A stretch of DNA of 7,616 nt from DATDRQ01 sp035291645 (GTDB taxonomy: Bacteria > Chloroflexota > Anaerolineae > Anaerolineales > UBA4823): assembly GCA_035291645.1 (NCBI GenBank), contig DATDRQ010000306.1, forward strand, positions 1-7,616. The letters run 5' to 3'. A program made the position numbers and the translations under genes. Below the pieces are notes generated by a model. The model made no database searches and was not told where the DNA came from. It saw only the letters and a list, made by a program, of their open reading frames with translations. Of the stretch, positions 5,210 through 7,616 are shown piece after piece. Positions within the stretch are counted from its first letter, which is position 1; each line of letters starts with the position of its first letter.

Positions 5210-6733
5210 TCAATCGCCGAAATGGATGCCCTGCGCCAGGGGCAGGTCGTGTGAATAGTTTATAGTATTAGTCTGGCGGCGCATGTAGGCCTTCCAGGCG
5301 TCCGAGCCTGACTCACGCCCCCCGCCGGTCTCCTTCTCGCCGCCGAAGGCGCCGCCGATCTCAGCCCCGGAGGTGCCGATGTTGACGTTGGCGATGCCGC
5401 AATCGGAGCCGTCCACCGAGAGGAAGGCCTCCGCCTTGCGCACGCTGTCGGTGAAGATAGCGCTTGAAAGCCCCTGGGGCACGTCGTTATGGATGTGGAT
5501 CGCCTCGGACAGGTCGCCGTACTCCATCAGGTACAGGATCGGGGCGAAGGTCTCCTCCTTGACGATCGAGGTCTGGCCGGGCATTTTAACGATGGTCGGC
5601 TCGACGAAGTTGGGTCCCAGGTCGGGGCGCATGACCCCGCCGGAGAGGATCTCGCCGCCCTCCGCCCGGGCGCGCTGCAGGGCAGCGAACATCTCTTCCA
5701 CTGCGCCGCCGTCTACCAATGGCCCCATCAGAGTCTGCGGGTCGAGCGGGTCCCCCAGGCGCACCTGCCGGTAGGCCTCAGCCAGGCGGCGGGAGAAATC
5801 CCCGGTGATGCCTTTCTGGACGATGATGCGGCGGGTCGTGGTGCAGCGCTGCCCGGAAGTGCCGACCGCGCCGAACAGGATCGCGCGCACGGCTAAATCG
5901 AGGTCGGCGTCCTCGGCGACGATGATGGCGTTGTTCCCGCCCAGTTCCAGGATGGTGCGCCCGAAACGCTCGGCGACCGCGCTGGAGATGTGCTTGCCGA
6001 TCTTGGTGGAGCCGGTAAAGGAGATTAAGGGGAGGCGCGTATCCGCCAGCATCAGGTCGCCTACTTCGCGGCCCGAACCGATGATCAGGTTGAAAATGCC
6101 CTGCAGGCCGTGGTCTGCCATCACCCGGTTGGCGATGTGCTGCACCGCAACGGCGCACAGCGGGGTGAGCGAGGAGGGTTTCCATAGGACCGGGTCGCCG
6201 CAGACGACCGCCAGGGCGGTGTTCCAGGACCAGACCGCCATCGGGAAGTTGAAGGCGGTGATCACGCCCACCACCCCCAGCGGGTGCCATTGCTCGTACA
6301 TGCGGTGGCTGGGGCGCTCGGACTGCATGGTCAGGCCGTATAGCTGGCGGGAGAGCCCGACGGCGAAGTCGCAGATATCGATCATCTCCTGGACCTCTCC
6401 GTGCCCTTCCGGGCGGATCTTGCCCATCTCGAGCGAGACCAGGTCGCCCAACGGTTCCTTGAGCTCGCGCAGCGCATCCCCCAGGTCACGGATCACCAGG
6501 CCGCGTTTGGGGGCGGGGACGGAACGCCAGCCCAGGAAAGCTTCGTGGGCGATCGAAACCACCCGCTCATAAGTCGCCCGAGTCGCCTGGACGATGCAGG
6601 CCAGCGGCTCGCCGGTGGTCGGGTTGTAGGAAACCAGTTCTTTTCCGTTTGGGTCGCTGATCCAGCCGTCGACGCCAGTCGAGGCCCCGGGGTTGGTTTC
6701 ACGGATTTCCAGCTTATCCATGATGGCTTTCAT
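5210..6733 (-). CDS. ALDH7-type aldehyde dehydrogenase (aminoadipate-semialdehyde / piperideine-6-carboxylate type)
   Basis: 507 residues, full length for ALDH7 (antiquitin, bacterial AmaB/Pcd). It should oxidise alpha-aminoadipic semialdehyde with NAD+ to aminoadipate, in lysine or pipecolate breakdown. Seen: FNFP with Asn162, WKPSS with Lys185 for the cofactor, SFTGSTKIGK (238-247), general base Glu263 in LELGGNNA, nucleophile Cys297 in GQRCTTTRR, Glu394 in EETFAPIL. The ALDH7 hallmark is the stretch TSGAEIGGAFGGEKETGG with RESGSDAWK after it, and the tail TINYSHDLPLAQGI. The Arg296 next to the nucleophile and the glutamates near 113-116 (GEVQE) match the aminoadipate-binding area of ALDH7A1. 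The start at 6731-6733 has AAGGAG at 6743-6748, nine bases away; the ATG four codons later is less well placed. It is not in an operon with other lysine genes here. Other semialdehydes or betaine aldehyde as substrates are possible. Confidence 0.93.
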   Translation of the reverse strand: MKAIMDKLEIRETNPGASTGVDGWISDPNGKELVSYNPTTGEPLACIVQATRATYERVVSIAHEAFLGWRSVPAPKRGLVIRDLGDALRELKEPLGDLVSLEMGKIRPEGHGEVQEMIDICDFAVGLSRQLYGLTMQSERPSHRMYEQWHPLGVVGVITAFNFPMAVWSWNTALAVVCGDPVLWKPSSLTPLCAVAVQHIANRVMADHGLQGIFNLIIGSGREVGDLMLADTRLPLISFTGSTKIGKHISSAVAERFGRTILELGGNNAIIVAEDADLDLAVRAILFGAVGTSGQRCTTTRRIIVQKGITGDFSRRLAEAYRQVRLGDPLDPQTLMGPLVDGGAVEEMFAALQRARAEGGEILSGGVMRPDLGPNFVEPTIVKMPGQTSIVKEETFAPILYLMEYGDLSEAIHIHNDVPQGLSSAIFTDSVRKAEAFLSVDGSDCGIANVNIGTSGAEIGGAFGGEKETGGGRESGSDAWKAYMRRQTNTINYSHDLPLAQGIHFGD

Positions 6734-6898
6734 TTGTTCAAACTCCTTGCGATTAATGAGGGTGTAGTGGGACTCAGGTTTGGTCGCCTTAATCAGGAGT
6801 GCGTAAGTCGCGGCAGGTTATTGTAGCAACGCTGGTTTTCGGTAAGTTGCCCTTCATAGGAGACGAAAAAACGATTTATTAAGCCGTATTCGGAGTGG

Positions 6899-7144
6899 TC
6901 ATTTTCCAAACAGAATTTCCATTAACTCGTCTCGGTTTATGGCGAGATGGTCGGCAATATCAGTGAAAATTGCGCTCAATGTCCCCACCCGTAAATCTTT
7001 ATGTCGGGGGATGGTAATATGGTGTTCACCACCTCTTTCGGTTGTTAGACGTAAATGGCTGCCAGTTTGTCTGGTAGTGCGGTATCCAAGTCTTTCGAGC
7101 TTTTTAGCCAGTTCATCTCCACTCAGATCCCGGGGGAGTCTCAT
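6899..7144 (-). CDS. hicA: HicA-type toxin (mRNA interferase-like, YcfA family)
   Basis: 81 residues. The double-stranded-RNA-binding-like HicA fold is plain: DLSGDELAKKLERLGYR, then RQTGSHLRLTT with the catalytic-type His30 after Gly28-Ser29, and HHITIPRHKDLRVGTLSAI. The family cleaves mRNA when not bound by HicB. The start ATG (7142-7144) overlaps the stop of the upstream partner gene (7141-7143) in an ATGA arrangement, so the two are translationally coupled. It lies in an AT-rich patch between genes of higher GC, consistent with a mobile accessory pair. No strong terminator is visible after it; an A6 run on the plus strand at about 6867-6872 gives T6 downstream. A HicA-like domain doing another job cannot be excluded, since its partner is unusual. 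Confidence 0.85.
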   Translation of the reverse strand: MRLPRDLSGDELAKKLERLGYRTTRQTGSHLRLTTERGGEHHITIPRHKDLRVGTLSAIFTDIADHLAINRDELMEILFGK

Positions 7145-7347
7145 ACCGGGATCACCTCTTCACGCATGAAGTGGAGGCGGATCAGATTGGGTCTTTGATT
7201 CTCTTCAAAATGGCTAAGGATAGCATCTTGAATGGCCAATTTTAGTCCATTCCAGGTATCTGCTTCTGTGTAAATCGAAAAACCAAGCGCGCGAGCGGTA
7301 TATCCGCCTTCCGGAGCCTCTTCGACAAGAAACACTATCTCTGCCAT
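7141..7347 (-). CDS. Short HicB-like antitoxin partner without DNA-binding domain
   Basis: 68 residues from ATG at 7345-7347. I prefer this to the ATG at 7360-7362 because GGAG at 7357-7360 is the likely ribosome site for it and overlaps the earlier ATG, which itself has no ribosome site; the mature-looking N-terminus is also MAEIVFLVEEAPEGGYTARA. The chain has the HicB N-terminal pattern: a strand, an EAPEGGYTARALGFSI turn, ADTWNGLKLAIQDAILSHF helix and a RLHFMREEVIPV strand. It stops there, with none of the ribbon-helix-helix or HTH domain that typical HicB proteins have. Proteins of this short type are often mislabelled as a 2-oxoisovalerate dehydrogenase subunit in databases; nothing here supports that. 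Order hicB-hicA, with a four-base overlap, suggests that it neutralises the HicA-type protein. Confidence 0.75.
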   Translation of the reverse strand: MAEIVFLVEEAPEGGYTARALGFSIYTEADTWNGLKLAIQDAILSHFEENQRPNLIRLHFMREEVIPV

Positions 7348-7444
7348 TTCAGTTTTCTCCATTTATCGATGATAAAACTAATCATAGAACCTAATTGGCA
7401 GTTCTTCCAAGGATATGATATCTTCGATGCCTGGTTCCTAAGCG

Positions 7445-7450
7445 ATTATA
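7445..7450 (-). promoter_or_regulatory. Possible -10 box for the hicBA pair
   Basis: Reads TATAAT on the minus strand, about 98 bases upstream of the preferred hicB-like start. TTGATC at 7471-7476 (minus strand) is a possible -35, but the spacing of 20 bases is long. Two small dyads lie downstream: GATATGATATC at 7412-7422 and ATGAT/ATCAT at 7369-7373 and 7381-7385. Confidence 0.3.
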
Positions 7451-7467
7451 CCGAATAAAAAATCCCG

Positions 7468-7616
7468 CTAGATCAACCTGTTGCGCGCCAGCGCCGTCTG
7501 CAGATCATTCGAGGTCGGCTCCACCAGGATATCGCCCCCGACCTGCACGGTCGGGTGGCTGAGGTAGCCGCCGGTCCACCAGCGCACCTGAGTGGCTGCT
7601 TCCGGATCGTGATCCA
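7468..7616 (-). CDS. Glutaredoxin-like protein, C-terminal fragment
   Basis: The last 48 residues before TAG at 7468-7470; the gene is cut by the right edge, so the N-terminus and the CxxC or CxxS site are not visible. The residues DHDPEAATQVRWWTGGYLSH, then PTVQVGGDILVEPT, show the C-terminal half of a thioredoxin fold: a helix after the first beta strand, the cis-proline loop (HPTV), a strand and a final helix ending ALARNRLI. This is the pattern of small glutaredoxin/mycoredoxin-type proteins. Known members reduce mixed disulfides with low-molecular-weight thiols. A short T6 run on the minus strand follows at 7457-7462 with no strong stem. It is separate from the hicBA pair by about 120 bases. 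Confidence 0.7.
   Translation of the reverse strand, partial: DHDPEAATQVRWWTGGYLSHPTVQVGGDILVEPTSNDLQTALARNRLI

Noticed and set aside
5048..5258. Small plus-strand open frames in the control region
   Set aside because: They run through the terminator hairpin and the dehydrogenase 3' end in several frames without a ribosome site or protein-like composition.
5373..5896. Long plus-strand open frames opposite the dehydrogenase gene
   Set aside because: They are antisense to a full-length ALDH7 gene with intact motifs, are rich in Arg/Ser/Pro typical of reverse-frame reading in GC-rich DNA, and have no ribosome sites.
7141..7362. 2-oxoisovalerate dehydrogenase subunit
   Set aside because: At about 70 residues it is far too short and has a HicB-like pattern next to hicA; that name is a common database error for such proteins.
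1..7616. CRISPR array, tRNA, rRNA or insertion sequence
   Set aside because: No regularly spaced repeats, no cloverleaf or rRNA-like stretch, and no transposase or terminal inverted repeats noticed on reading both strands.

Overview
The window is GC-rich bacterial chromosome, mostly minus-strand genes. The protein set is a large lipid- or sugar-modifying-type membrane protein, a DUF3566-like membrane protein, a type III-like sulfide:quinone oxidoreductase with its sulfur-carrier partners, an ALDH7 dehydrogenase, and a HicA-type pair with a very short HicB-like partner. This suggests an environmental Chloroflexota-type organism (Anaerolineae-like), probably from a metagenome. That placement is an inference from the look of the proteins; no rRNA or other marker gene is present.

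Layout. (1) 2-1581, plus strand: the C-terminal part of a polytopic membrane protein, broken by an in-frame TAA at 170-172, then a 152-residue two-helix membrane protein resembling DUF3566. A hairpin at 1587-1617 separates these from the convergent operon that follows. (2) 1663-4932, minus strand: a five-gene operon in the order ArsR-family regulator, SQR-type flavoprotein, DUF1641 protein, TusE/DsrC-like protein, DsrE2-like protein. (3) 4933-5209: a compact control region of 277 bases holding an AT-rich promoter with palindromes for the operon, and the likely terminator hairpin of the next gene. (4) 5210-6733, minus strand: a complete ALDH7-type (aminoadipate-semialdehyde-type) dehydrogenase, apparently transcribed alone. 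(5) 6899-7347, minus strand: a hicB-like/hicA pair in an AT-rich patch. (6) 7468-7616, minus strand: the C-terminal 48 residues of a glutaredoxin-like protein cut by the window edge. No gene-free stretch exceeds 300 bases.

How the genes work together. The central operon reads as a sulfide/persulfide handling unit: the flavoprotein would oxidise sulfide at the membrane and pass electrons to quinone, and the DsrE2-like and TusE-like proteins carry the single cysteines expected of persulfide relay proteins. The TusE/DsrC-like protein keeps the penultimate cysteine but has alanine where true DsrC has its second redox cysteine, so it should act as a carrier and not as the trisulfide-forming partner of sulfite reductase. 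The ArsR-type regulator has one cysteine and no recognisable metal site, so it is not an obvious dithiol persulfide switch; what it senses is open. The gene families here are known, and I see no clearly undescribed system. The most unusual points are the cysteine patterns of the cassette, the palindrome cluster in its promoter, the nonsense codon in the first gene, and the HicB-like protein without a DNA-binding domain.
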